This document shows, piece by piece, positions 1 through 9,219 of a stretch of 64,000 bases of DNA. How positions within the stretch are numbered: the first letter of the stretch is position 1; every line of letters begins with the position of its first letter. Origin of the DNA: Psychrobacter sp. FME6 (lineage in GTDB: Bacteria > Pseudomonadota > Gammaproteobacteria > Pseudomonadales > Moraxellaceae); contig NZ_RRYW01000004.1 in the NCBI RefSeq assembly GCF_014861365.1, forward strand, positions 1 to 64,000, read 5' to 3'. A program made the translations under genes and the position numbers. The notes below the pieces were generated by a model. The model did not search any database and had not been told where the DNA came from. It was given only the letters and a program-made list of their open reading frames with translations.

Positions 1-371
1 TTTGTGTCTTCATAACCTCAAATATATCATCTTGCTTTGGCTGTCACCCTCCTTTATTTCTTCAGCATACTTTCTGACACACCACCAAAGGATTTAGGTT
101 TTGATAACAATACCTTAACCACTATTGCTAAAACCGTTAAAAAGTATCAGATTTGCACAATTAATATATTCATTAGTAAACATATCGCAATCACACAAAA
201 TACGCCTTGCGTACTTAGCACACGCTTAGTATAGTAAAACGTAATGATATGCAGGACGTGGCGTACAGGTTGTTTTATTGACGGTATATACATAATTATC
301 AATCTCTGCATTATTTTTAATTCATTTTATAAAACCAAATCTACCTAATTATTAATTCAAAGGATATTTAT
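1..371. other. Leading intergenic region, no gene recognised
   Basis: AT-rich sequence upstream of the first Ter gene. A short open frame at 37-234 has no family features and no ribosome site, so I do not call it. The region presumably carries the promoter of the TerD-family gene at 372, but I cannot pick out a convincing -35/-10 pair. The ribosome site AAGGA lies just before the ATG at 372. Confidence 0.5.
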
Positions 372-947
372 ATGGCTATTAGCTTAACGAAAGGCGGCAA
401 CGTAAACTTATCAAAAGAAGCGCCTGGTTTAACCAATATCACAGTCGGTCTAGGCTGGGATCCGCGCGCGACCGACGGTCAAGAGTTTGACTTAGATGCG
501 ATTGGTTTTTTGGTCAATGAAGCAGGTAAAGTCCGTAACGATCAAGACTTTATCTTTTTTAACAACCTAAAATCAGATAATGGCGCGGTTGAGCATACCG
601 GCGATAACCGTACTGGCGAAGGCGATGGCGATGATGAAAAAATCAAAATCAATCTTGCTAATATCCCAGCTGATGTAAGCAAAGTCGCAATCTGTGCGAT
701 TATCTATGAAGGTCAAGCTCGCAATCAAAACTTCGGCCAAGTGGGTGAAGCTTACATCCGTGTCGTCAATGACAATGGCGACTCTGAAATTGCCCGTTAC
801 GACTTATCAGAAGATGGCAGCACTGAAACTGCAATGATTTTTGGTGAACTATATCGCCATAGTGGTGATTGGAAATTCCGCGCGGTTGGTCAAGGCTTCA
901 GTGGTGGTCTTGGTCCATTAGCGGGTTCTTACGGTGTGAACGTGTAA
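372..947 (+). CDS. terD: TerD/TerE family calcium-binding stress protein
   Basis: This 191-residue protein has the standard length and layout of TerD/TerE. It starts with the conserved Ser-Leu-x-Lys-Gly-Gly-Asn-Val segment, has GLGWD at about 26-30 and FDLDA at 39-43, and carries the acidic loop [13 protein letters not shown] at 77-89. In the family these acidic segments bind calcium. The ending ([14 protein letters not shown]) resembles TerE slightly more than TerD, so the letter is uncertain. The family is cytoplasmic and tied to tellurite, phage and colicin resistance and general envelope or DNA stress. The start is supported by AAGGA 6-10 bases upstream. It begins a run with a TIGR00266-type protein and TerZ, with a stem-loop separating it from the next gene. 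Confidence 0.93.
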   Translation: MAISLTKGGNVNLSKEAPGLTNITVGLGWDPRATDGQEFDLDAIGFLVNEAGKVRNDQDFIFFNNLKSDNGAVEHTGDNRTGEGDGDDEKIKINLANIPADVSKVAICAIIYEGQARNQNFGQVGEAYIRVVNDNGDSEIARYDLSEDGSTETAMIFGELYRHSGDWKFRAVGQGFSGGLGPLAGSYGVNV

Positions 948-1012
948 AGTTAGCTATCACTTAATCGTTCCACAGGACAAATATCACCATCAGACATTTG
1001 ATGGCGATACAA

Positions 1013-1056
1013 AAAAGCCATCAAGTGTGCCCTTTTAACGCATTTGATGGCTTTAA
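1013..1056 (+). terminator. Stem-loop after the TerD/TerE gene, possible terminator or attenuator
   Basis: AAAGCCATCAA pairs with TTGATGGCTTT across a loop of about 20 bases. The run of T after the stem is short (TTTAAAC), so it may only partly stop transcription before the next Ter-associated gene. Confidence 0.55.
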
Positions 1057-1188
1057 ACTTAATGGGTTAGCTGAAAACACTCAAAATATAGCGTAGTTAA
1101 AAATAGTATAGTTTATAAAGACACAGAGTGTAGAGACACATATATTAAAAGTAGACTTTAAAGACAATAGAATAAGGATTTGTATCCC

Positions 1189-1941
1189 ATGGCCGCGACA
1201 TTCAGCTTAATCGGTACCATCGAACCTTTCCTCCATTGCAACCTTAAAAAAGGCGACTCAATCTACTGTGAAGCCAATGCGATGGTGATGATGGAGTCCA
1301 ACCTTGAGCTTAAAGGTAAGCTACAAGGTGGGTTGATGCAATCTTTAATGCGCCGCTTCGCTAATGATGAATCGCTATTTCAACAGCAAATAGAAGCCGT
1401 AAATGGCGAAGGTGATTGTCTACTTGCACCAACGCTAGACGGTGATATGCAAATCATTGATTGCGGCACGCAGCAATATACCTTGAGTGATGGCGCATTC
1501 GTTGCAGCACAGACTGGCGTCGATATCAGAGCCAATATTCAGCGTAACCTTGGCGGTGCAGTGTTCGGTGATACTGGTGGCTTCATGGTCATGCAGACCC
1601 AAGGTCAAGGTCAGGTGGTGGTATCGGGTTTTGGCTCCTTGTTTGAGATTGATGTCACCCCTGATAAAGACGTTATCATCGATAACGGTCATGTAGTCTG
1701 CTGGGATTCAAATCTGGATTATAAACTGTCGGTCTCGACCAGCAAGAAAAAAGGCATTATGAGTAACATTATCAACTCGGTCACCAGTGGTGAAGGTATG
1801 GTCTTAAACTTCTCAGGTAGCGGAAAAGTAATTATCTGCTCGCGTAATCGTGACAGTTATCAAGGCTGGTTGCAAAGCGTCTTAGGTACTAGCTCAGGTG
1901 GTCGCGGCGGTAGCGGTGGTTTTTTAGATAATATTTTATAA
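1189..1941 (+). CDS. TIGR00266 / AIM24 family protein
   Basis: This is a 250-residue soluble protein rich in short beta-strand segments. It matches the TIGR00266/AIM24 (DUF124) family: an N-terminal section around 'KKGDSIYCEANAMVMME', a Gly-rich centre at about 115-150 (LGGAVFGDTGGF), a Val/Asp segment (DVIIDNGHVVCWD) at about 161-173, and a short Gly/Ser-rich tail near 233-246. Members form trimeric beta-barrels and often sit beside Ter genes in bacteria; the biochemical role is unknown. A TTG lies three codons earlier, but ATG at 1189 follows AAGGA by about ten bases and is preferred. The neighbours are TerD-type genes on both sides in the same orientation, which suggests a shared Ter function. 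Confidence 0.85.
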   Translation: MAATFSLIGTIEPFLHCNLKKGDSIYCEANAMVMMESNLELKGKLQGGLMQSLMRRFANDESLFQQQIEAVNGEGDCLLAPTLDGDMQIIDCGTQQYTLSDGAFVAAQTGVDIRANIQRNLGGAVFGDTGGFMVMQTQGQGQVVVSGFGSLFEIDVTPDKDVIIDNGHVVCWDSNLDYKLSVSTSKKKGIMSNIINSVTSGEGMVLNFSGSGKVIICSRNRDSYQGWLQSVLGTSSGGRGGSGGFLDNIL

Positions 1942-2032
1942 CTAAAAGCTATCACTTAACTGAAAACACTTAGCTGAAAATTACTATTAGAAACTTAAGT
2001 GTTTCACTCACAATTATTATAAGGATTTTACC

Positions 2033-2641
2033 ATGGCAGTTAGTTTACAAAAGGGTCAAAAAATATCCCTAAGCAAAGAAGCTGGTGGCGATCTTACCCA
2101 AGTGAAACTGGGTTTGGGCTGGGACGTGTTTCAAGGACAGCAAGAGAAAAAAGGTGGCTTCTTGGGCAAGTTATTCGGCGGTGGTAGCGGCGGCGACTCC
2201 ATTGATTTAGATGCCTCATGCATTATGTTCGATAACAACAAACAAGCCGTCGATGCGATTTGGTTCAGTCAACTTAAATCAAAAGATGGCAGTATCGTTC
2301 ATACTGGCGATAATCGCACTGGTGACGGCGATGGTGACGATGAAGTCATCAATGTTGATTTATCTAAAGTCCCTACTAACGTCGTATCGCTGGTCTTTAC
2401 CGTCAATAGCTTTACTGGACAGACATTTGAGACCGTAGAAAATGCATTTTGTCGCCTCGTAAACGCCAGTAATAACGCTGAGGTAGCGCGCTACAATTTG
2501 TCAGCGCAAGGCGGTCATACGGCGATGATTATGGCAAAAATTTATCGCCATAATAACGAATGGAAGATGCATGCCATTGGTGAAATCGCTTCTGGTCGCA
2601 CCTTCCATGATCTAATGCCTGCTATTACACCGCATGCTTAA
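2033..2641 (+). CDS. terZ: TerZ-type TerD family protein
   Basis: This 202-residue TerD-fold protein resembles TerZ more than TerD/E. It has a Gly-rich insertion (about 36-55, KKGGFLGKLFGGG) before the metal-binding IDLDAS segment, the acidic loop GDNRTGDGDGDDE at about 92-104, the TerZ-like FTVNSFTGQTFE segment, and a C-terminus ending in 'GRTFHDLMPAI'. All the acidic residues expected to hold calcium are present. AAGGA sits seven bases before the ATG (NcoI-like CCATGG context). It closes the plus-strand Ter run and faces terA. Confidence 0.93.
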   Translation: MAVSLQKGQKISLSKEAGGDLTQVKLGLGWDVFQGQQEKKGGFLGKLFGGGSGGDSIDLDASCIMFDNNKQAVDAIWFSQLKSKDGSIVHTGDNRTGDGDGDDEVINVDLSKVPTNVVSLVFTVNSFTGQTFETVENAFCRLVNASNNAEVARYNLSAQGGHTAMIMAKIYRHNNEWKMHAIGEIASGRTFHDLMPAITPHA

Positions 2642-2647
2642 TTGATT

Positions 2648-2756
2648 TAATACCAAACCCAAAAAGTACGATTAGCTGTACCAAACTTGTTTAGTCTACA
2701 GTGCGTAGTACTTGCACTCGCTTTCCTTGCTACTCTAATTTTTATGAATGGTATTA
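2648..2756. repeat. Possible small intergenic element bounded by 8-bp inverted ends
   Basis: The segment between terZ and the palindrome that follows starts with TAATACCA and ends with TGGTATTA. The interior has a partial echo (GTGCGTAGTACTTGCAC) but no open frame. It looks like a decayed mobile repeat, though the 8-bp ends alone could be chance. Confidence 0.35.
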
Positions 2757-2817
2757 GGGCGCATCCTCAATCTGAGCATTAAGCTTTAAATGGGCTAAAA
2801 ATGAGGACACGCCCTAG
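2755..2817. repeat. REP-like palindrome (GGGCGTGTCC type)
   Basis: TAGGGCGCATCCTCA at the left is matched by the reverse complement of TGAGGACACGCCCTA at the right, with two mismatches. The element is about 62 bp and has no coding capacity. A related palindrome beginning AGGGCGTGTC occurs at 29580-29622, so this is a dispersed family and not a one-off hairpin. Confidence 0.6.
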
Positions 2818-2843
2818 TATTGTTTTTAAAGTTTTGAATACTA

Positions 2844-2886
2844 TAAAAAAATCAGCCCGTCTATAAATTAATAGACGGGCTGATTG
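2844..2886 (-). terminator. Rho-independent terminator of terA
   Basis: AATCAGCCCGTCTAT and ATAGACGGGCTGATT form a 15-bp perfect stem with a short AT loop. The run of seven A on the plus strand becomes a T run after the stem on the minus strand, so it terminates terA and is not a strong plus-strand terminator. Confidence 0.9.
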
Positions 2887-2912
2887 CTTATGAAGCGATA
2901 GCGTTAAGACCT

Positions 2913-4151
2913 TTATTTACGCCCACGTTTCCAACTAAAGCCCCAGTTAAAGGCTTTATCCATTTCTTGGTGACCTTTGAAATATTGGTTGATACGCTCA
3001 ACATTGATACTGCCTTGTTGGTTGACCAAACGCGCAATCGCACACATTGGCAGATTCCCCGTACCTTCTGTTAAACGGGTTTCAATCGGTGGCTGGTCTG
3101 GCACATGAATGGTGACTACCCCATCTGTCTGCGCCCAATTTGGCGCGCCTTCGTAGATGAAAGCAAAAATAAACACTTCCTCAATTTGCGACCACTGTTG
3201 GCCATTGATATCGAGCCATTCGCCACCACTGACTTGTCCCGTTCTGTCATCGGCACGCAAGCAAACATACGGCGCAGTTTGTAAGCTACCAAAGCGATCA
3301 CCCAGAGCCTGAATGAGGGTTTTTTCACCATTTTTCAGGTGAATCATGGCCCCAACATCAAGGTCAACACCACCAGCTTTATGCTGCTTAAACAAATCGC
3401 CTAATATGCCTTTTTTTGGTGCGGATTTATCGGCATTTGGGCGCTGATTCCAGTCTAAATTAACCCCAATTTTACCAAAATCATCTCGCTTCTTTAGATT
3501 GATGCTGGATTGGTTTTTGGTTAAGGTAACTTTGCTTAAATTAATCGAAGGACTAGCAGGAATGGGTGGTGGCGTGCTTGTTTGATTGGCACTACCCGCT
3601 TTTTGCGTATTGATTGGACGTTGAGTATTAATGGGTGGAACAGGCGCTTCATCAGCAATTTCAACACCGAAATGCTCAGATAAAGGTTTAAGGCCGCCTT
3701 CAAAACCTTGAGCAATAAAACGAAACTTCCAACTGCCTTGCCGACGATAGCATTCTGCTAAAATGAGGGCCTTTTCATTACGTCCAGCAGCAGCCAATTG
3801 ACAAGTCATCAATACTTGGCTGCCTTGTAATACTTGGATATCGACATCGCCAACTTGCGCGAGCGTTTGTGCGCTAGAAAACGCTAATGCAATTTTTTCA
3901 ATACTTGCAGGCTGCGTAGGTAAATTGATATCAAAAAACCCATCACTATCATGACCACGAAAGCTCACGCTACCGTCATCACTACGTGTCTGGCCATAAA
4001 ATATCATGTCGCCATCACCGCGTACTTTGCCATCGTTAGTCAGGCGATAAGCAGCACAGTCGATGGCGTTTTGGCTTAAAATACGAATGCTAATATTGTC
4101 CGTTGGCAGTGGCGCATTGGCACCAGCAATTAAGGCTTGAGGTTGGCTCAT
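2913..4151 (-). CDS. terA: TerA family protein with two TerD-like domains
   Basis: This 412-residue protein has an N-terminal TerD-like domain (about 1-170, including DCAAYRL, a VRGDGDMIFYGQ segment and GQGFEGGL-type text), a Pro/Thr/Asn-rich linker (about 175-205) and a C-terminal TerD-like domain with GVDLDVGAMI. It ends with the TerA signature around 'EMDKAFNWGFSWKRG'. TerA is a cytoplasmic partner of the Ter proteins whose biochemical role is unsettled. The acidic metal loop is weaker than in TerD and TerZ, as is usual for TerA. The start is set at the ATG at 4151, six bases after AAGGA; an in-frame TTG five codons upstream overlaps that ribosome site and is rejected. It converges on terZ and diverges from the ATP-grasp operon. 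Confidence 0.9.
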   Translation of the reverse strand: MSQPQALIAGANAPLPTDNISIRILSQNAIDCAAYRLTNDGKVRGDGDMIFYGQTRSDDGSVSFRGHDSDGFFDINLPTQPASIEKIALAFSSAQTLAQVGDVDIQVLQGSQVLMTCQLAAAGRNEKALILAECYRRQGSWKFRFIAQGFEGGLKPLSEHFGVEIADEAPVPPINTQRPINTQKAGSANQTSTPPPIPASPSINLSKVTLTKNQSSINLKKRDDFGKIGVNLDWNQRPNADKSAPKKGILGDLFKQHKAGGVDLDVGAMIHLKNGEKTLIQALGDRFGSLQTAPYVCLRADDRTGQVSGGEWLDINGQQWSQIEEVFIFAFIYEGAPNWAQTDGVVTIHVPDQPPIETRLTEGTGNLPMCAIARLVNQQGSINVERINQYFKGHQEMDKAFNWGFSWKRGRK

Positions 4152-4467
4152 GATATGTCCTTTCAATGATAAATAATGTCGTTATATTATTAGAATAGCT
4201 ATCGCCATATAGTACCATGAATGCCCTTAAACCTTAATGAGAACTGACGTTGTAGGATTCATCAGAGACACTTTATAAAATTTTTACAAATACCTAATAC
4301 TATCTAACCACAAGCATTTATAACCCCTAGCATTTGTATATAATAGAGCTTGTTATAGTAATGCAATTTATGGGCTTTTTCAGCCATGCATTAGGCTGCG
4401 AACAAGGTTGTGATGACGCTACCGAGTGATCTAAAACCCTATTATTTAAGAGAATGCTGAGAAAATT
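4152..4467. promoter_or_regulatory. Divergent intergenic region between terA and the Ter metabolic operon
   Basis: These 316 bases must contain promoters for both terA (leftward) and the ATP-grasp operon (rightward). A TATAAT at 4339-4344 is a plausible -10 for the rightward operon, but no good -35 stands 16-18 bases upstream. I see no clear operator palindrome. Confidence 0.4.
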
Positions 4468-5613
4468 ATGGATAACCCTGCTAATGATAGTCATCATATA
4501 ACCAAAACTGCGGCTTGGTTGGCTGAAGGTCAATCAAGCCAACGCGATATGCTTGCCAGCCTGCAGGCACTAAAAGCTCAATCTAGTACGCCCTTTCATA
4601 TCATCGCCTCACACCGTGACAATAGACCTGAAATTTTCGAATTTGCTGATAACTTTTATCGCGAACCCTCTAAAACTGGTGCAAATAATGATGAGCAAAC
4701 CACTCTTGAACCTGCTCTCCCTCGTTGGCAATTCGTTTTAGAACAAGCCAGAAAGAATAATGTAAAAGTATTATTAACCGGGCGAAATGGCATTGATTAT
4801 GAAGCCCAGCGGGAAGAGTTTGACGCCGCTGGTATTCGCTTATTGACTGGCGCGACCAACGTTGCAGCATTAGAATCCATCGATGATAAGTTTGCTTTTA
4901 TGCAGCAGTGCCATGAGCATGACATTCCTGTTGCTGATGCGTGGCGATTTGATACTGTAGCAGAGCTTGAAGCATTACTTGTCAAACACGGTCATCAGCC
5001 GTTATGCGTCAAACCCGTGACGGGTATTTTTGCCCAAGGGTTTTGGCGGCTGGATATGGGTAAAGAAAAAGACACGCAATACGACAGTTTTGAGCATTTA
5101 TACTTTACCGAAGAGAAAAAAATCAATACGGCGCAGTTTATAAATGCTTATAGCAACAGTTTGATGGTGCATGAGCGCCCTATTCCCATGCTGCTGATGC
5201 CTTATTTATCAGGGCAAGAGTACTCTATCGATGTCGTCTGTGAATATGGTGAAGTATTGGCCGCCATCACGCGCTATAAAACAGGGAAGATCCAGCATAT
5301 CGGTTATGAACAAGCGGTCATGGATGTGGTCATTCCATTGATTAAAGCGTTTGGCTGTGATGGTATCGTTAGCGTCCAAACTAAAGCCGATAATGACGGT
5401 CAGCACCGAGTACTTGAAATTAATAGCCGTCCCTCTGGCGGGATTGATTACACCACTCATAGCGGCGTGGACTTGACCCAAGTTGGTTTTGCCTATTGGC
5501 TCGGTCTAAGTGATAAACCAAAACTTACGGATATTGTGCAGCAGATCACGCCGTGCCAAGTACGTTCAATTATGGTGAGTGTTAAGATTGAAGAAGATCC
5601 TATCGAGCAATAA
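4468..5613 (+). CDS. ATP-grasp enzyme of the Ter metabolic cluster
   Basis: This 381-residue protein has the ATP-grasp layout of carbamoyl-phosphate-synthase-like ligases. There is a pre-ATP-grasp part with 'LLTGRNGIDYEAQREEF', then LCVKPVTGIFAQGFW at about 178-192 (nucleotide-binding strand and loop), MPYLSGQEYSIDVV near 243-256, and VLEINSRPSGG near 315 with the metal-binding Glu and Asn. The family joins a carboxylate to an amine or thiol using ATP; the substrate here is unknown. It is the first gene of a five-gene operon (then PRTase-TRSP, HAD, StiP, aldolase), a set seen in Ter islands and predicted to build a nucleoside-like compound. The spacing to the next gene is 118 bases. Confidence 0.85.
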   Translation: MDNPANDSHHITKTAAWLAEGQSSQRDMLASLQALKAQSSTPFHIIASHRDNRPEIFEFADNFYREPSKTGANNDEQTTLEPALPRWQFVLEQARKNNVKVLLTGRNGIDYEAQREEFDAAGIRLLTGATNVAALESIDDKFAFMQQCHEHDIPVADAWRFDTVAELEALLVKHGHQPLCVKPVTGIFAQGFWRLDMGKEKDTQYDSFEHLYFTEEKKINTAQFINAYSNSLMVHERPIPMLLMPYLSGQEYSIDVVCEYGEVLAAITRYKTGKIQHIGYEQAVMDVVIPLIKAFGCDGIVSVQTKADNDGQHRVLEINSRPSGGIDYTTHSGVDLTQVGFAYWLGLSDKPKLTDIVQQITPCQVRSIMVSVKIEEDPIEQ

Positions 5614-5731
5614 CGGTTAAAACCTCTCACCTTATTTGACATATAAACCGTGGGAATAAGTTATGACTAGTCGATTATTGGTTTAAAAAATAACTCTAAA
5701 ATTATAAAATAGAACATCCAGAGGAACTTGA

Positions 5732-7018
5732 ATGCCAAACAAGCAATACAGCACGACCATCACCCTACCTCGCGGTACGCTGGATTTAACCTATCAAACT
5801 AATACAGTTACAGATAGCAGTAATTCAGAAAAAAGTAATAGCTACGAATTAGAAGACTTGCTTGATTTCGCCCAGCGCATTAACCCAAAACGTGCATTTC
5901 TATTTGTCTCAAAAATCTTAGGTCGGCATATTCCAGTGGCTCCTAAGACCATGCGAAGTGCTTTTACTGATTTGGCAAATTTAGTACCCAATCACTTGCC
6001 TGAGCCAATTTTGGTCATTGGCATGGCAGAGACTGCCGTTGGCTTATCTGCTGGTGTGCATCAAGCGCTGCAAACGCGCTATCCGCAAGCACTACTATTA
6101 AACTCTACTCGTCATGCTCAACATAAAGGACTAGATACTGACGCTATCTTCACCACTTTTAGCGAAGATCATAGTCATGCCAGCCAGCATTTAATTTATA
6201 AAAGTAAAGACGAAAGCGTACAAAAGCAGCTGCTCGCTAGCAAAACGCTAATCATGGTCGATGACGAAGCTTCTACAGGCAATACTTGCGTCAATGTCGT
6301 CACCGCCCTTCGTAACGCCGGGATTGAGCACTTAGAGCAAGCACATCTCACCACTTTGGTTGATTGGTCATTAGATAAAAATCAGAATCCGAATCAGGGT
6401 TCTTCTGATGCCGATGATACGATTGCTAAACGCTTGCCAAATATTGACTTTCATCGTCATCACCTGTTATCTGGCGCTTGGACATGGACGGATGCGCCCA
6501 ACCCTGAGCCAATTATTATGCCATCGGTCGATACCACTGAGGCAGGCAGCCAGGTGTTAATGAATACGGGTAATTGGGGACGTTTCCCAACGCTAGATAG
6601 CACAGATGGCTTTGATAACTATCTTTTGAGCTTTCAAAGCGCATTTGCAGAATTTAGTAAGCAAACCCAGTTTGATAAAGAGCAATTACCACAGCGGATT
6701 TTAGTATTGGGCAGTAATGAATTTGTCTGGTTGCCGTTTCTATTGGCGGAATGGCTTGAACAAAACACTAATGTAGAGCACAGCAGTCACACCGTCAAAT
6801 TTAGTGCGTTGACCCGCTCGCCGATTGCACTGGGTGGCGGTATTACCACAATGTTAAGCTTTAATGATAATTACGGGCTTGGTATGACCAACTTTGCATA
6901 TAACGTGGAACTGAGTGAGTGGGATTTGATTGTATTGTGTGTGGAAACCGCTGCTGATAGCGTAGATAAGCTGTGGCAGGATTTGGATAATGTGTTGGTA
7001 GTGAGTCCGACGCTTTAA
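5732..7018 (+). CDS. Phosphoribosyltransferase with C-terminal TRSP domain
   Basis: This 428-residue protein has an N-terminal phosphoribosyltransferase domain. The PRPP-binding motif is clear at about 173-185 (LIMVDDEASTGNT: two acidic residues followed by a Ser-Thr-Gly turn). Upstream, 'ILVIGMAETAVGLSAGV' fits the first PRTase loop. The C-terminal third carries the diagnostic Thr-Arg-Ser-Pro of the TRSP domain (LTRSPIALGGG, about 359-369). The predicted role is ribosylation of a base-like substrate in the Ter-linked pathway. AGAGGAAC four bases before the ATG is a good ribosome site. Only 42 bases separate it from the HAD gene, so the two are surely co-transcribed. The product of the reaction is not known. 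Confidence 0.85.
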   Translation: MPNKQYSTTITLPRGTLDLTYQTNTVTDSSNSEKSNSYELEDLLDFAQRINPKRAFLFVSKILGRHIPVAPKTMRSAFTDLANLVPNHLPEPILVIGMAETAVGLSAGVHQALQTRYPQALLLNSTRHAQHKGLDTDAIFTTFSEDHSHASQHLIYKSKDESVQKQLLASKTLIMVDDEASTGNTCVNVVTALRNAGIEHLEQAHLTTLVDWSLDKNQNPNQGSSDADDTIAKRLPNIDFHRHHLLSGAWTWTDAPNPEPIIMPSVDTTEAGSQVLMNTGNWGRFPTLDSTDGFDNYLLSFQSAFAEFSKQTQFDKEQLPQRILVLGSNEFVWLPFLLAEWLEQNTNVEHSSHTVKFSALTRSPIALGGGITTMLSFNDNYGLGMTNFAYNVELSEWDLIVLCVETAADSVDKLWQDLDNVLVVSPTL

Positions 7019-7060
7019 ATCACCCTATGACGTTCAACTCTATTATTCACGGATAACTTA

Positions 7061-7882
7061 ATGACCATTCCATTTTTTCAAGCAGACTCAAACATTATTA
7101 AACCCTATGCCCTGATGGATTTGGACGATACGCTATTCCAAACCCAACGCAAAATAGATGCTTGGAATTTGCCGACTGCCGAAGCTAATAACTTAGTGTG
7201 CGCGAGCATAAATAAACAAGGTAAGCCGCTTAGCTTTATGAGTCAGCGGCAAGCGTCTTTATTTAACTGGCTACTTGCTAGCACTGAACTGATCATAGTT
7301 ACTGCCCGCGACCGTGATGAAATCAAGCGGGTTAAACTGCCTTTTGCTAGTTGGCAGGTTTTGACCCATGGCGCAATTATTTTGACGCCCAATGGTGAAC
7401 TGCTAAGCACGTGGCAACAGCATATGTATAGTGAGCTGGCACCATTGCAGGGTAAATTGAATCAACTGAGTCAATTGTTCGCCAGTTACAGTCAAAATGA
7501 TAGCAATCAGCTGGTATTTACCCCGCATATCGATAGCTTTAACAATGGTGATGCTGATGAAGAGTTAATCATTTATCTGGCTATCAAACATGCGCAAAAA
7601 GACCATCAAGCGTTAATAGAGCTAGCCGCACAATTACCTAAATTAATACGTGATTTTGATGAACATTTTTATGTACATGTTAATGCTAATAATTTAGCGA
7701 TATTGCCCCATGTAGTGCATAAACGGCACGCGGTACAGTTTTTATTAGACCACCATTTAAACCATCAACGTCCAAGTTTTGGCTTTGGTGACAGCTTGGC
7801 AGACTTACCTTTTCTACAATTATTAGACTGGTACGGTATGCCCAATCATGGTCAGCTGCATGAACGCCTTAGCTTTCGATGA
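7061..7882 (+). CDS. HAD-superfamily hydrolase of the Ter cluster
   Basis: This 273-residue protein has the HAD nucleophile motif DLDDT (Asp20 and Asp22) and the late acidic motif FGFGDSLADLPFL near 241-253 that binds magnesium. Between them, TARDRDE (near 87-93) is a fitting motif II (Thr). The domain size and the late GDSxxD motif resemble Cof-type or sucrose-phosphatase-like members. It probably removes a phosphate from a ribosylated intermediate made by its neighbours; that is inference from context. The gene is 42 bases after the PRTase-TRSP gene and 95 bases before the StiP gene. Confidence 0.85.
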   Translation: MTIPFFQADSNIIKPYALMDLDDTLFQTQRKIDAWNLPTAEANNLVCASINKQGKPLSFMSQRQASLFNWLLASTELIIVTARDRDEIKRVKLPFASWQVLTHGAIILTPNGELLSTWQQHMYSELAPLQGKLNQLSQLFASYSQNDSNQLVFTPHIDSFNNGDADEELIIYLAIKHAQKDHQALIELAAQLPKLIRDFDEHFYVHVNANNLAILPHVVHKRHAVQFLLDHHLNHQRPSFGFGDSLADLPFLQLLDWYGMPNHGQLHERLSFR

Positions 7883-7977
7883 CTTCAGACTTTTAACAAT
7901 TTCCAGCTATCCATAACTCTAAACTATCCATAATAATTATAATAACCACAGCAGCTTATAAAAGTAGAAAGCACCTT

Positions 7978-9147
7978 ATGATTCACTCTAACATTCAAGA
8001 ACCAGATAAATACGGCTCAGGCAGCTACCTTGCCAGCGATGTGACCGTGTTGCTAGATATCGTTGATAAAGACGCCGTTGCTGATGTGCCAGTCAGTCAA
8101 AAAGAAGCACTGATTCAAAGTGGGCAGCGCCATTATTCTGATATGCTGACCTTAGAGAGCGCGCCAAGCGCCATGCATGAGCAGCTCTATATACAGGCGC
8201 TAGAGCAAGGCTCCAATAGAACCGCGACTGATATTGCCAATTTAGCCTATACATTGCAGGATAGATTTCAACAAACCGTTAACAATGAACATCCGTTAAT
8301 ATTAATCAGCTTGGTACGCGCGGGTTTACCAATTGGTGTGTTGTTGCAGCGGGCGTTAGCGGACACAAGTTGCGCTTACACATTACCAAGTGTGCATTAC
8401 GGCGTCAGCATCATCCGAGATCGTGGCCTTGATCCCAATGCGCTACAGATGATATTGGATGCTCATCCAGACAGTCCTATTGTATTTGTCGATGGCTGGA
8501 CAGGCAAAGGAGCCATCTATCAAGAGTTAGCGCATAGTTTAGAAGCGTTTAGCGACCCTAACCACCCAAATTTTGCCAATATATTCCATCAAGGCGCAGA
8601 CGTCATTCCATTGCTAACGCTTGCTGACCCTGCTGGTGTTTCTTGGCTGGCTGCTAGTGAGGAAGATTGGCTAATACCATCAGGTTTATTAAACAGCACC
8701 GTTTCTGGGCTCATATCACGCAGCTTATATACTGAGCCTCAATTGGGGCTACATCGCAGTGTTTTTTATGATAACTTGATTGAAGTAGATCATAGCTTAG
8801 CATTTATCGATCATATTGACGCAGCAAGGCGCGCCTTAACTTTAGAATTACAACCCTTACAAACGTTTAAGCAGCCACGTTATCAGACGGCTGATTTAAT
8901 TGACACGCTGGCAGCAGAGTATAGTATTAACAATCGTAATCGTATCAAGCCGACCATCGCAGAAGCCACACGAGCGATACTTCGCCGTGATCCTGAGCGC
9001 ATTTTATTAGCGAGTGCTGAGCATCCTGATACCCTATTATTGCGACATTTATGTGCACAGCGAGATATCACTGTCAGTGTATTAGGTGATAAAATACTTC
9101 CCTATCAAGCGATTACACTTATTAAGCAGCGTACCACGGACTATTAA
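7978..9147 (+). CDS. StiP-family protein, PRTase-like with C-terminal PELOTA-like domain
   Basis: This 389-residue protein belongs to the family usually labelled 'cysteine protease StiP'. The sequence shows phosphoribosyltransferase-type motifs: ISLVRAGLPIGVLLQR near 108-123 and VFVDGWTGKGA near 168-178, which matches a PRPP loop. Only two cysteines are visible (in TSCAYTL and LCAQRD), which gives little support to a protease role. The last ~90 residues (about 297-389, with ILLASAEHPDTLLLRHLC) fit the PELOTA RNA-binding-like module described for this family. It sits in the Ter metabolic operon, so a role in making or handling the nucleoside-like product is more likely than proteolysis. Confidence 0.8.
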   Translation: MIHSNIQEPDKYGSGSYLASDVTVLLDIVDKDAVADVPVSQKEALIQSGQRHYSDMLTLESAPSAMHEQLYIQALEQGSNRTATDIANLAYTLQDRFQQTVNNEHPLILISLVRAGLPIGVLLQRALADTSCAYTLPSVHYGVSIIRDRGLDPNALQMILDAHPDSPIVFVDGWTGKGAIYQELAHSLEAFSDPNHPNFANIFHQGADVIPLLTLADPAGVSWLAASEEDWLIPSGLLNSTVSGLISRSLYTEPQLGLHRSVFYDNLIEVDHSLAFIDHIDAARRALTLELQPLQTFKQPRYQTADLIDTLAAEYSINNRNRIKPTIAEATRAILRRDPERILLASAEHPDTLLLRHLCAQRDITVSVLGDKILPYQAITLIKQRTTDY

Positions 9148-9219
9148 TTACTAGTCTCGTAATTGCATTTTTACCATACGCCATTTTCGCTACTATCATT
9201 TTCTTTCACTCTATTTACG

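Noticed and set aside
37-234. A 65-codon open frame before the first Ter gene
   Set aside because: It has no ribosome site, no family features and low-complexity composition typical of non-coding AT-rich DNA.
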